Assembly: GCF_000002425.4 (NCBI RefSeq)
Contig: NC_037256.1
Coordinates: forward strand, 7,038,328 to 7,102,327
Source of the DNA: Physcomitrium patens
Taxonomy: Eukaryota > Streptophyta > Bryopsida > Funariales > Funariaceae
Reading direction: 5' to 3'
DNA length: 64,000 nt
The notes under the pieces are model-generated. The model did not search any database, had not been told where the DNA came from, and saw nothing but the letters and a program-made list of their open reading frames with translations. Numbering within the stretch: the first letter of the stretch is position 1; every line of letters starts with the position of its first letter. Of the stretch, positions 1 to 12,792 are shown in pieces. The position numbers and the translations under genes were made by a program.

Positions 1-1010
1 AAAGCTTTACAGATTTGTTATTGGTTGCCAAGATTGTTTACAGATGCCCACCAATTCCTCTGTCATTGTGACCCATGTCAGAGAACGAGTTGACCTACTG
101 GAATTTCAGCAATGCCATTGGTACCAATTTTGGCTCAAAAGCCTTTTGAAAAATGGGGAATCAATTTTGTAGGACCAATTGCACCAACCTTGAGAAATGG
201 TCAAAAATAATATATACTGGTAGCAACGGATTACGTAACAAAATGGGCTGAAGCCGTAGCTACAAAAACCGATAGTGTAAGTACAATAGCAACCTTTCTG
301 AATGAAAATATTATTACATGGTTCGGTTGTCCACAAGAATTGGTTAGTGATCCAGGAACTCATTTTATAAATAGTAGAATCGAAGCACTCACAGCTAAAT
401 ACAAGATAAAACATTGGAAGACTACACCGTATCATCTTAGAACCAATGGACAAACCGAAAAGATTAATCAAATTTTATGTAAAATCTTAACAAAAACAGT
501 TTCATCAGCGAGAACAGATTGGGACACTAAGTTGTTTGTAGCTTTATGGGCATATCGTACTGCGTATAAAGTTACTACCAATGCTATCATTTTTCAATTG
601 GTTTATGGCCAGGAAGCAATATTACCTATTGAATTGGAAGTCCAAAGTTTACGAATTGCTATAGATAATAGATTGGGAGATCAGGATTCATTACGGCACC
701 ATTTAGAAGAATTGAAAAAATTGGATGAAACTAGAATTAATGCATTAATGATCATGGAAACTATACAAAATCAAAAGAAGACTTATTATAAAAGTAAGCT
801 TAGACCAAAGGCTTTTATACCAAATGATTTGATACTTCTTTATGATAGTCGATTTAAAAATTTTCCAAGAAAATTTCAAGTTTGATGGCATAGGCCATAT
901 CGAGTTATTGACAAATTTCCAAATGATTTAGTGCAATTGGAAGATTTTGTAGGTACTAAATTTATGACACAGATCAATGGCCATCGGCTTAAACTTTACT
1001 ATATATAAAC
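1..1010 (+). mobile_element. Ty3/gypsy integrase fossil (non-chromovirus type)
   Basis: Seen: the translation shows a retroviral-type integrase core followed by its C-terminal part, with landmarks such as DYVTKWAEA, LVSDPGTHF, NGQTEKIN, WAYRTAYK and FQLVYGQEAILPIELE. The longest open piece is 340-885. Known: the wording FQLVYG.EA.LP.E with no chromodomain afterwards is typical of Tat-like Ty3/gypsy elements rather than chromoviruses. The element enters from the left edge, so its 5' LTR, gag and reverse transcriptase lie outside the window. It is an old, broken copy with a few breaks. It belongs to a different lineage from elements A, B and C further right. Clade placement is inference. Confidence 0.8.
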
Positions 1011-1031
1011 TTGGGATGGATTTTCTGTTAC

Positions 1032-1047
1032 AAAAAAGGGGGGAAAA
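1032..1047 (+). promoter_or_regulatory. Polypurine-tract-like run of the first gypsy fossil
   Basis: A run of A, then six G, then A follows the integrase end after a short spacer, where plus-strand priming of an LTR element would occur. The next bases (TAATGATGATGATAGG) could open a 3' LTR, but no second LTR is available for comparison. Confidence 0.45.
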
Positions 1048-2067
1048 TAAATAATGATGATGATAGGATATTTTATCATGACGAATCGTGGGAAATAAGA
1101 GAGAATTGACACAATTGATTAGACCATAGTAAGAAGTAGGAGGGGGGTTCTTAACAAGCATTGTATTTTCTTTTGTGGTTAAGGAGAAAATGGCGAATAT
1201 GGTGTCTGAGAAAGTAAGGTTGGAGATTGATTGGAAGAAATGGCAAGAACGGCTGCACGTAGAGGTTGCAATATTGCAGACTAAACTAGCCGCATCAGTG
1301 AAGGAGGCCAATAATTTAGTGCGAAACAATATATCAATTTCAGCGACAATACCTTCGGAGATACCTTTGAAACCGATAGAAGAATGGCAGAAGGTATTGG
1401 AGGAGTGTGATAACTAAATTGCCCGACGTGAGTCTCAAGTACGGGAATTGGGTTTGTTGAATGAAGATTTGAGGGCGTGTTTGGATAGAGAACCCTCGAA
1501 CACTGAGGTAGATGACGAAGATGTAAAGAGGAGAAGGTCACCAATTCAAAGGGTGGTAAGCCAACACTATTGACTGAAGAAGCCAATGCTTCTACGTCTT
1601 TATAAGTTGAGGCTAAATAATATTTGTGAAGACGTTGCATAATTAGGAGTGGGGTTATATAGAATTGATAAATAAACTTTGTAATAAGTTACTGGTTGGT
1701 TATTGATAACCTTGAGAATTAGACTAATGGTTAGGTAGTTTAGTAGATAACATTAGGTTGTTAGTGGAATAAATGGTTAAGAATTCAAAGAGTCATAACC
1801 TTTGGAATCTGCTGGCTGACGGTCCATCTTTTGATAGGATAAAGAAGTTGAAGAAAGGGAGATCGGGACCAGACTGTGATAGTCGTAAGCCGGGGCAAGC
1901 TTGATACTACCTATTTTTATTTCTTTGTTGTTGACGAGTAATGGATAATTTTTGAATACTAAAAAGTTAGTCTGGAGTACAAGACTGTGATAGTCATAAG
2001 CCAAGGGGCTAGACTGTGAGAGTCGTAAGCTGGGATAGCCAGAGTACTGTCAATTGTGACACTAACA
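1048..2067 (+). mobile_element. Candidate 3' LTR or tail of the first gypsy fossil
   Basis: This stretch follows the polypurine-like run and ends near TGTGACACTAACA. It contains a charged, helix-prone open piece at 1175-1417 (KEKMANMVSEKVRLEIDW...) that looks coiled-coil but matches no family I recognise, and a three-copy 20-bp repeat at 1871-2030. I call it LTR or tail only from its position behind the integrase. Without the partner LTR its limits stay uncertain. Confidence 0.35.
1871..2030 (+). repeat. Three copies of a 20-bp repeat
   Basis: AGACTGTGATAGTCGTAAGC at 1871-1890 recurs with small changes at 1982-2001 and 2011-2030. Each copy contains the small palindrome GACT-N5-AGTC. Direct repeats of this size are common in LTR U3 regions, which would fit the placement. 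Confidence 0.65.
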
Positions 2068-3029
2068 GATCCAATTCATATAACCACTCTTTCCCCGTAT
2101 TTGAACTCACCTCTATTAGTTCAATTGCTTTGGTATATTGAAGTTTGAACACAACGAGAACAACATATGGAATTTAGATTTTAGATTTTTGAGATATGAA
2201 GAAATTAATACTTGAGTGTTTATAAATTAGGATTTAGAGTATCTACTAGAATTTTTAAGTTGTAAGATGATTAAAAATAAATTTATGGTTCTTTCTTTTT
2301 TTAGTAAAAATTAAAAATATTTGCTAAATTATCTAGAAATTTGAAAAAAATTAAACAATTGAATGAAGAGATATGAAAATCTAAAATTTGGATTAAAATA
2401 AAAAATATTTTAAAGGGATTTTTGTATATTTTGAGGTTTTTTTACAAATTAAAGGGATTTTTAAGAGCCATGACTTTATATACATTAAAGATGGATATAC
2501 AGAGCTATGATAAAATTTTGATATAAAGATGAATTTTAAAAGGAATTTATGGATTTTTTTTGAAATTATTGAAAATCTAACTTACCAGCAAATGGTTAGT
2601 TATGATTTAATATAACAAGGAACGATGTTAGGAAATTTTTAGATGCTCTAGAAAGCCTTATGTATAAATCTTCTTAAATATAAAAGATTTTTACTAGTAG
2701 AATATCTTTTGATATTATTACATTTATTTACCTTCTATATTAAGAATAAGTTTCTTATTGGAACTTGGCCAATAAGTTAAAGCTAAATTTTCTCTAGCTA
2801 TATACTTAGTATATTTTTAAATTATAAATCATGCCATATCATATGTATCAAATATTTTTCTTTATTAATTATGGTTATTATTTACAACTTAATGCATTTG
2901 ACTTCTTAAAAGTTCATAATGCTATAACAAAATATTTAATAAATTTTCTAGCAAATTAACATATGATAATGAAGATTCAATCAAAAAAAGCTTAAGAACA
3001 ATCAAAGATCAATGTAAATGCATATTGTA
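2068..3029. other. AT-rich spacer, nothing recognised
   Basis: Strongly AT-rich sequence with no protein similarity that I can see in any frame. It may be heavily decayed transposon DNA. Confidence 0.5.
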
Positions 3030-4568
3030 AGGAACAACCTTAATTTTATGTTGGCAACAACATATGATTACTTCGTCGCAATATCATGACTAGCTACGAT
3101 TGTGACAAGTTAGATTATTGTAGGCTTAAATCATTTCTTATATGTGAATAAATTAATTATATTTCTTATCAATTACATTTATCAAAATTTATGAAGATCC
3201 ATTGCTCATTCTATGTGTCTCTTCTTAAATCATATAAGATAATGAATATCTTGAAAAGAAGACAAATGATACATCTTCTTATAGAAGTGGATAGTAATAA
3301 AAAATATGAGGTCAAAGAAGTCTTAGATTCAAGGTATTGCAAAATTAGATTAGAATATTTTGTTTATTAGTATGAATATGATATTAATAAATATATATAA
3401 AAACTTATAAAGAATCTTATAAATATAGTAAATAATGTTGATACTTTTTATTAATAATATCTATCAAAACTAAGATAAAAAATAACAAATATTTGTTATA
3501 AAAGAAATAAGATTCATAGAAGATTGCATTCTACTTTCTATCTTTTTTTATAATTTTTGTATATTTGTGACACTAAAGAGATAGAAAACTAATAGCGAGT
3601 TGATTCAAATTAAGAGCTATTATATATTAACTTATTAAATAAGATATTTTGATTGTTATAAGCTTCAAGATGTTGTAATAAAGATGAAGAGCCTCAAAAA
3701 TGACATGTTCTTCTTCAAATAGATGGCAAGATACAATGCATTTGGTATTATGACCTTGAAAGCAAATCTTAATGTTTTGTTATTTTATTAGAGGTAGGAA
3801 CAACTCTTAACAAGTTTTCAAATATTTTATTTAAAGAAAATTATAAGGGCATCAACAATAATCAAATAACATAGTGATCTTTCTGCTTTGAAATGGAATA
3901 TTATCAATATTTGAGAATATCTATCAGCTGCCTTTAAAAAGAACAAAGATTAAAGTATATACAAATATAATTTTTTTTATCTTAAACTTCTTCATTATAT
4001 GATGACTATTCCTTGTGGAACTCGATTTTAGAAAGAAAAGAAGGGTAGGGCTACTATTATGGATATATATATTTATCTACACAAGAAGTTTTAGGTAGAA
4101 GATAAAAGTAGGTAGATTTAATATTATCTTGTGGAAAAGCTTCTTAAAAGCTTTATAGACATGTATTTGACTTTATACATATTTATAGTTGATTGATAGA
4201 TTAGAAATGTGGCCAAAAAATTAGTCATTTGTTACACATGTAGGTAGCTTGTAGTATAAACTAACATTGTGGCATGCATATAGAAAACTTGCCTTGTAAG
4301 TTAAAACATATGTTGGAGGTTCTATAGAACGTTGTTATGTAGCTTCTACTTAGATAATATATATGGAAGCAAGAGTAATGCTTTCTTTACTCTTGTCAAT
4401 GCCTTTCTAGTGTTTAGTCTTTTTCAAGACTTTCTAACCTTCTTGTCTTTGACAACAACCATTCTAGTTTAAAATTATACCATTTTTGAATGATTCTTTA
4501 GTTTTTTCAAGTTATGAATGACAATAATATATTAATCTTTTAGTTTTCTAAAATTCATGTTCTTGACA
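3030..4568 (+). mobile_element. Decayed family-B chromovirus tail with 3' LTR (B5)
   Basis: Compared by eye with the fresh copy at 61,165-64,000, the order is: end of the integrase (3030-3330), chromodomain (about 3320-3420), the extra 3' gene (about 3660-3960), a purine-rich run (4036-4054) and an LTR (4055-4568). The LTR opens with TATTATGGATA where the fresh LTR opens with TGTCACGGACA. All four differences are C-to-T or G-to-A, the mark of methylated-cytosine decay. The copy is old and very broken, and its 5' part is not recognisable to the left. Confidence 0.75.
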
Positions 4569-4860
4569 AAAGTATATAAAGAGATATTAACTACATTTTA
4601 TATAACTTTGATATTGATATAAGAATGAAAATGAGATATTTAAATTTAAAATATATCTTTGTAAGAGATCTTAAAATTTTATTTGAAAATTATGCTTAAA
4701 TATTAAAAAATTAATAAAAAATTGTTCTTAGAAGAATTTGAAATATTTATTGTACACATACACATATATACATATATATATACACACATAAATATGCTTT
4801 AGAAGATCAAATCTCAAGATTTATAAAAATAATAGTTTTAGAAGAAGAAAGATTAAGAAT

Positions 4861-4863
<3 letters not shown>

Positions 4864-4902
<39 letters not shown>
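4864..4902. repeat. Poly-A run (39 bp)
   Basis: An uninterrupted homopolymer of A in an AT-rich spacer. No retroposed body that it could terminate is visible upstream. Confidence 0.9.
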
Positions 4903-4904
<2 letters not shown>

Positions 4905-5202
4905 ATCTAAATTTTACATATATCCTACTATAATAAGAAGCTATATGTTTTTTTGGATATACTATCATACCATTTATTATCTTTTCAAAATACTATTTTG
5001 TTAATTTGTCTTTTTTATTTTTTTATTATATATTAGAAAAAAATTATTAATTTTTTATTTGATATATTTAAATATAGAAAAAAAAATTTAAGGTTTATTT
5101 TAAAATCATCTTTTTATATCAATATAAAAAAAATCTATATTCAATAAAAAAATTAAGTATAACTAAAAATCTTTTTAAAAAATACTTATCATTTTTATGA
5201 AG

Positions 5203-5675
5203 GCTTAAGCAACAAGCACACTTCAAATTGCCATACACATAGCTATTATGTCTATACACACATCTAAGGCTTCTAATTGGTTACTCTAGACCCCCTCTTC
5301 CTTATCTTGTCATATGTCCAAGATCTCCTTCTCTTCTACTTTATCCATGCATAGGTCCATGCTTCATCCTCCTATTCTTTTTTGTCTTAGCAAAAATCCT
5401 AAACTTCCTTCGTTACTGTCTATTCTTGCTCCTAAGACAAAAAAGAGGAGGATGAAGGGATTGGGACTTGTATAAAGACAAGAAAGAAGAGAGGAGATCT
5501 GAGATATGCATCAAAATTTGCACCAAGATAAAGAAGAGAAAAATGAGGTTTAGGACTTGTATTGAAACAAGGAAGAACAGATCTAAAGCAACCAACTAGG
5601 GGCCTTAGATGTATGTATAGACATAATAGATGTGTATATAGTAATTTAGATATATTTATAGTTTAAGTCTTTGAT
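5203..5675. repeat. Large imperfect foldback (arms about 200 bp)
   Basis: The left arm (about 5203-5420) matches the reverse complement of the right arm (about 5425-5675). Strongest blocks: CTATTATGTCTATACACACA near 5241-5262 against 5607-5630, CATCTAAGG...TTGGTTAC against 5584-5610, and CTTCATCCTCCT...TTTTTTGTCTTAG at 5361-5390 against 5433-5458. There is almost no loop. It may be a decayed MITE or an inverted duplication; I could not define a target duplication. Confidence 0.7.
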
Positions 5676-6668
5676 GAATTGGATCCAAAACGAAGAATTT
5701 TTAATTTCAAAAAATTAAATCTTATGTAAAAAAATCACATATTTTAATTAAGTTCAACTTTATGAAAGTGAGGTTTATTTTAAATTTAATGGTTTTTGTT
5801 TAAAAACTTTTCTTGAGAATTTGATTTTTATAAAGCTTATTATAATAATAATTTGTCTCAAAAATAATATCTTAATTTAAAATTTATATCAATATTAAAA
5901 ATAAAAATAAAATTTGAAGTGTAATTTTTTATAATCATTCTTTGTTCTATGTTTTTTTATGAATTTAATTGAATCGTACTCACTTGTAGCATTTTTCAAT
6001 AAAATTTCATTATGTTGCTTCTTATCAATAACTGCCAAGTTACATTGGCCTTTTCTATTAAATATTTGTGGCTTGCATAAAAATAATTACTGTGATTCTT
6101 TTGGTGATTCTCCCATACAATATCATTTTCTAAAATAATCAATAATTTAATTTGGACCTTTTGTAATCTCTAATGTATTATATAATTTTAAAAATAAAAA
6201 TAAGTAGTTTATTTAGGATTATGAGCTAATAAATTATTTGCAATGTATCAACAACAAACTTATATTGATTGCAAAATTCTTTTTATCCTGTACAAAAAGA
6301 CAAACTAAAATTATTATTAACAAAAATAAATCATAAATACAACAAATAAAGGTTTGCATATGTCAATACTCTACTTAAATTTTAAAAAAATTAATCAAAT
6401 GTCATTTAAAATAGACATAAAAAATAGATATAAAAATCTAATAATTAATTAATTATTAAAAAACATACTTTATTTGCATAATCATTTGATACTTTTATGC
6501 CAATTTTCAATTATCAGTTTATTATCTAATATTTTATTATATATGATATTTAATTTTAAAAAAAAATTAGTCACATTTTTTCATTAATCAATATTTTTTT
6601 TCCTATTCTTATTCATAATAGATTGAGTCAATAAGCATTTAAAGCACCGTATATATAAAATATACATG

Positions 6669-6705
<37 letters not shown>

Positions 6706-7055
6706 AATGTATATAAAACATGTATACACAAGTTTTTATTTTTATAAAAAAGTCTACATCTTATGTTTTAAGTAAGTTTAAAACTTATGATTAGATTGGT
6801 TACAATAAAGATTATTAAGTTTTTTTTTATGTATAGAAATAATGTCAAACACTACCTACTGCCTTTATTGAAATGACAAATATATGAAGTATGAAACATA
6901 ATATCTGAGTTCAGCCAATTTTAAAAGTTTGATATTTTATATCCATTCTTCTCAATGCCAAGTTTAAAATTTTCATTACTTTACCCCTTCACTTTTTCTG
7001 AAACTAAGTATTTCTCATTCAACCATCAAATACAGAAACATTTATCAATGTTCGG
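5676..7055. other. AT-rich spacer with (AT)n
   Basis: No gene or transposon protein recognised. It contains an (AT)14 microsatellite at 6673-6700. Confidence 0.5.
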
Positions 7056-7587
7056 TTGAATTCATACAAGTTCATTCGAATGCTCATGTGTTTCTACCAA
7101 TCCAATCTTAATCTTGTCACCTTGCCAGAGCTTGTACATGTCGTCACATGCAATTTCGTTAATATTTTTGCCATAAACAAGTCATGCGAAACCCAGCAAT
7201 TAGTTCAGTGGAAGAATCATATATTTAAGTATAGTTTTTGTATTCATTTCTCACAATCTCACATAACCAATTTATTCAGCAGAATATATCATATGACCTG
7301 GCAGGTTACAGTTGCCCTTGAAGAAACCCACAACACTTTCAGTTACTCTTTCACTCTTTTTACCACAAACTTGATTTTGCAATATCCCATCGGTTACTAT
7401 TGCTGAGATTCTCAAGATGTGAAGTACAAAAACCACATTATTCTTTACTCATCCAAAACTAAGAAGCTACCATCTGCTGCTCAGGAGAATGCGAAAATAA
7501 ACATATTCCTCTGTGAAGCTAATCTTGGTCCTGAATTGTTTCACGCAAGCATGTAGTTAGAAAACTGATTCCATCTACTGTCTGGAG

Positions 7588-7695
7588 TCATCTATTTGGA
7601 AGCACCCAGTGCCGTGCAAGAGCGTCAATGTTCTCATTGACAACCTCGGGAATGGAGGCAAAGCGATGAATCAAGCCAGGACGAATTGTCTGAAC
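7588..7695 (-). CDS. Exon-like segment, unrecognised protein C-terminus
   Basis: Reading leftward, a pyrimidine-rich tract (TC repeat, 7711-7740) leads to an acceptor-like CAG at 7698-7696. Then come 35 open codons (VQTIRPGLIHRF..., ...DALARHWVLPNR) and a TGA at 7590-7588. The composition looks coding, unlike the AT-rich flanks. A consensus donor (ATG|GTACGT, near 7767) lies upstream, but the short open piece before it does not continue the same frame, so I cannot define the previous exon. Either the last exon of a gene I cannot assemble or a gene relic. No family recognised. Confidence 0.3.
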   Translation of the reverse strand, partial: VQTIRPGLIHRFASIPEVVNENIDALARHWVLPNR

Positions 7696-8138
7696 CTGTC
7701 TACTAGCGTGATTTGTTTGTGCGGAGAGAGAGAGAGAAGTACGTGATTCACAGCAAGGTAATTACGTACCATTTCCATCCATCGCACTCCGCCGATCACT
7801 CATCGACATGTCTACAACCTCTTGTAGATGTCCTTGGTGTGGAGTAAGCCATGATTAAGCAATGGACTTTGGAAGCCGTGTGCAGGTGGCTTCGGCGATT
7901 AATGAGCCTCCTGTGTACTACTAACTAACGCGGCAAGAGGCCTCCTCGCTGTCAAGGCCATGCCAGAGTAAGAGCTGACTCCCCTCTGTCACCAACTGTG
8001 ATCCTGAACCACGAAGCTGATCATGCAATCACTGAAATGTAGCCTAGGATATGTAGCTGTCGCAGCTCCCATCAGGGACTGTCTGTCGGTTGCAACGCAG
8101 TGAACTTGCGGTCTTCAGCTAGTCAAACTAGTGCTGCG

Positions 8139-8195
8139 GTGCTGGTTGTTTCGGCTCTGCTGAGCTGTGCTGAGCAAAGCCGAAACAACCAGCAC
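8139..8195. repeat. Perfect 18-bp hairpin with 21-nt loop
   Basis: GTGCTGGTTGTTTCGGCT at 8139-8156 is exactly complementary to 8178-8195. The loop contains two further GCTGAGC-like copies. It lies in GC-richer, non-repetitive DNA. Confidence 0.85.
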
Positions 8196-8359
8196 AGTCC
8201 GTTGCTGATGCTTGGCCCGGAGAAGACTCGGAGCAGTCGCTTGCCATGCCTGCTCTCCCTCTTCCTATACCTCCTCTCAGGACACTGCTCTCCTTGGTTA
8301 TCTACACTTGCTTACACTCCCGCTTCTGCTAGTATTCCTGCTTACACACGACCTCCTGA

Positions 8360-8607
8360 TCATCAGTCGCCATCTACACTGCATTACTCGTCCTCAACGC
8401 CGTAGTCTCTCTTTTCGTACTTCAGCCATTCCACTATAAGTGGCAACTGGTAGTCTCTCGCAATGTTTCTGTCACGGGGTACACACGAGTTCCGCCAGCA
8501 AGTGTCGAATTCTTCAACACCTTGTCCACTTTCATGAACCGGGAATTCCTGCTACTGGTGGCTGTTGACGTTAATTTTCATCACGATGAATTTGTGGTGC
8601 CAGTTCC
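8360..8607 (+). other. Open, protein-like segment with one hydrophobic stretch
   Basis: One frame stays open for about 82 codons with no methionine at its head. It reads a hydrophobic stretch (VAIYTALLVLNAVVSLFVLQ) and then a polar part ending DEFVVPVP before a stop. The hydrophobic stretch could be a membrane segment. I see no family match, and splice sites are not clear on either side. It could be an exon, a relic or chance. Confidence 0.22.
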
Positions 8608-10017
8608 CTGAAAGTTTCACATTAGATGTGTGAGAATCGGTCGTGTCTCTTCCCAGCTTTACGTCAGTGGGAACAATCAAGGGTTTAGAGTTTGTCGAAG
8701 TCGAGTAGCATTTCCAAAGTTAACACCACCCTCATTCTGCACATTACCAGTAATATCTCAAACAGCCAATTTTACTTGTTTTACATGTAATGAAGTACTG
8801 GTTGGGTTGTTCATGAAGCGGGTTATAGTTCGCTGCCGTGAGACTCTTGGGGAAGGCATGCGATTGCTCATTCAGCTCATGTGGGCAACACTCTGCCATT
8901 GCACACAAGTGGAAGAAAAACTGCATAGAGTTAGTTCATTACTGAGTTGTAATCTAGAGGATGTGGGGTATTAGCTTCACCCCTAGATTACCATACAAAG
9001 ATGAACTCCATGCCAACCCTTCCTAGGTAATGACATCAACATCGTCCACTTTAATCTAAACATTTTAAGTACTTAAGGATTTAAATGTGTTAGGATGGTG
9101 CAACGGTTTCTTTTATATTGTAACACATGAGCATTTGGACAAGATAAATGCTTCCTGTTTGTATCTTTCATTATTGTCTGGAATACTTACTCTAAGTATA
9201 TAGTCTTGTGGAAAGTAATTTGGTGTAAAGAGTTTGCAAATGAACGAAGCAAATCTTAAGTGATGTTCATGGCATCAAATCATTGAAAAGAATACATTTT
9301 ATAAAGCAGGTTATAATTGGTTTTCCTATGATTTTAATAAACCATTTAAAAGTGAATTGATAAGATATTGCAAATGGAGATTGATATTGGAATACTAAAA
9401 TGCTATACACAAAGATATATAAGTAAATAATTTCTAATTATATTTTCATAATTTTAAAATATAATTATTTTTATAATAACATTTTAAAAATTAAATTTAA
9501 ATTAACACCAGAAAGAAGATCTTGAATCAAAATTTAAATATGGATATTTAAAATCTTCATTAAATATTATTTCATAAAATAAAGGTATAATTCAACAAAA
9601 ATAGTATTTAAATTATTTAAGGAATTCAAACAAAAAAAATATAAAATAATACTATTATAAAATAACTATTTTATAGAATCTTTTTAAATTCTTTAATTAT
9701 TAAAATTGTTCAAATTCAAGGTCTAATAGAACAAAAATAATACATTTGTGCAACAATAGATTAGATTCAATGAGATTTTGTTTTAAAAATTGAAAAAATT
9801 AATATGGGTTAATTTTTTTTATTATGATTCTAATATACCTTAGAATACGTCTAATAAGTTGTGTATCAAGTTAACTGTAAGTAGAATAATATTTATATCT
9901 TGGCCATATTACTATTTTTAGTAGTAGTTTTTGATACAATCCAACTTAAATATTGTGGTGTCTAAATTAAAAGTTTAAATTATTTTAAAAGAATTTTTAG
10001 AAAATATATTGTACTTA

Positions 10018-10051
<34 letters not shown>

Positions 10052-10799
10052 GATATGTAATACTTTTAAAACAAAAATTAATACTTTAAAAAGAGTAAAA
10101 CACATTAATACTCATTTTTGAGAAAATTTTAATTACATTAAAGCTATAATAAAGTAATTTAAATATATTAATTTAAGATCTTTAAAAAATATTATTATTA
10201 TTATTTATTATTTGATATTCTCTAATATAAAGTTTAAATCATCAACATTAGTAATATTAATATTATTTATTGATAGATTATAAGCTTAGTTACAAAAATA
10301 TTTTTTAGATTGTAAACATCACAACATTCTCAAAAAATATAAAATAATATTCATGTGACATTTTATCAATCTATCCGTATCTTAATCTAGTATAAAATAA
10401 ACCATATTAAGCAAACTACACCAAGTTCATCAAAACTAAAAATGCTCCCACTTACATTTATATTTTAGCTTAAAAAATACAGTGAATTATGCTAAAAAAC
10501 TTACAATCAAGTTTATACTAGATTACATAAAATTATATTTAATATCATACAAAGAAATACTGTAAATAAAAAAAAAATCTCATTTTTATTTTTTATTTTT
10601 TTTTAATAAATAAAAAAATCTTAGCATAAGTCTACTTAGATACTTATGAAGTAACTTTTCTAGAAGTATTTCTAGCAAAGTTTTATTTAAATATTTTTAA
10701 TTCTTTAAGACTTAATTTTTAATATAAAAAATATTAAAATTTACAATAATAATAATTTTTTTCACATAAATTCTTTATAATCTACTAATTAAATCTTAA

Positions 10800-10833
<34 letters not shown>

Positions 10834-12792
10834 TCTTACATTAGAAAGATTTTTTAAACTCATGTAATTAATAAAATTTTGAATTAGTAGTATAATAATA
10901 GTATTGTATCATTTCATAATAATTATTATAATAGTAAATTTAATCTCAAATAAGCTAAGTCATGGTTTATTTATAATATTTGTAAAAAGTTAAAAGATTT
11001 TAAAAACATAAAAATAGAAGAGTTGTGATGCCACCAAATTAAATTAGGTCTCAACATAAAATAGAATTGTCATAAAACTTCAAAAAATAAAATTATTTTT
11101 TATATAGCCTATAATAAATTTAGAATTTGTATTAAGATGTTGGAATTATACAAAATATTGAATAAGAAGCAAAAAATTTAAATGTATATTGATTAGGTAT
11201 TAATTTTTATACATGCATAACATTTGTAAAGTTGATGACATGCAATAATAGTACAAATTTGATCATAATGCTAGAAAAATAATTCAAAAAATATGCAAAA
11301 TTATTAATGCCATATCTTCAATTAATTTTGCCACATCTTTCATGACTTCTTTGTAGATAACTAGCTAATAATTTGCCTCTTTTTTTTTTTTTTTGTGCAT
11401 TTTTTTCGTTTCTTTTCTTTAAAAAAGGGTGGTGATTAAGAGGGAGACAATGAATATTGTATGGAAAAATAGATCATAAGCTATTTTTTAAAAAATAGAA
11501 TGTTTGCCTAAAAAACTATCTAATTTAAATTTTTATTTATTTATTAAAAAAATAGTTGCTAAAAATATAAAAATATTTTTTCATTATTCTATTTTGGATC
11601 AATATTGGGATTTAATATTGGATTGCTAAATATACCCTAAGTGTATAAGCATATTTTTTAGTCAATTTAAGGTGTGTAGAGGTCACATGGGATGTGATAA
11701 TATCAATTAGGGATGTAACCCTAACAAATTTTCAAATATATTGTATGCAAATAGTACTACATTGAATAGAATCCCTTACAACCAAATTTGTATTGACATC
11801 AATAGAGCTTGACATGTATCAACTCTTGTTACCATCACTGAATTTATACCACCTTTTTCCAGTTTTTAAGAAGTGGATGGCTTAAAATAGTATATACCGA
11901 GGAACAATATTTTAAACCAAATACTATTATTTATGCTGCATTTGTAAAATAAATAAATGAATGAATGGAGTCCTAACTTTCTTCAAATGGAATGCTCAGC
12001 GTTAAATTTGTTGTGCGCCTGCAATTGGAGCTTGTCTCAGGATAACAATTGGGGACATAAATCCCATCCGAAATGCAATGGAGTCGGCAACAGCAAGCAG
12101 CCTGAATTGCCAAATTTGTAGCTGCTGATCAAGCCCATGGACGCATTCTTTATGGATCCAGAAATGGCAAGTGCATCTGTTGGAGGCATGAGGAACAACG
12201 TGAATTTATTGATCTACGGAGATGATAATAAAATACATTTGGCATTGAAGCTGATGCTACTGATCCTATTGTAAGACAAGGTTAAGGAGCAGCACTTTGC
12301 ACTCTAAAATTGGGGAGGGGGGGGGCTTGATGTTTAATTTTCTTAACCTCATGTTCCATATGAAGCACTATAAAGTGTGTTGTAAAGCTGTGTTCCTGTC
12401 AACATTGAAAACACTTGTGCTTAGTGGGTACCTTGGCCACCCAAGCACCCATCGTCCTTGAGCTACGGCATTTCAATTTTGAGAATGAATAAAAGCAAAG
12501 TGGGGAGAGAGAACACAAGGCGCATGCTGACAAAAGAAAACCAGCAAATCTTATTGAAGATTCAATTCATAAAATCGTATGGTTCGTATTAATTAATACG
12601 TTCTAAAAATAGCTCCCTTAAGCCTGATCGTATCAAAAAGAGGAAGAATTTTCGTGACTGCAGGATTTCCTCACTTTAGAGATCAAGGAGTTCCCAAGTG
12701 AAGAGAAAACTCTTTCTCATCACTCCCTGTGTATGTTGTGTACCCAGTTATATCCTACAAATATACACGGAACTTAGGAATCACATTTTGTT
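8608..12792. other. Spacer; no gene recognised
   Basis: 8608-9060 continues the GC-richer island with only short open frames. 9061-11,950 is AT-rich with (AT)n at 10,031-10,050 and 10,803-10,830. 11,950-12,792 returns to mixed composition and should include the 3' untranslated region of the ET gene, which ends at 12,793. No RNA gene seen. Confidence 0.5.
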
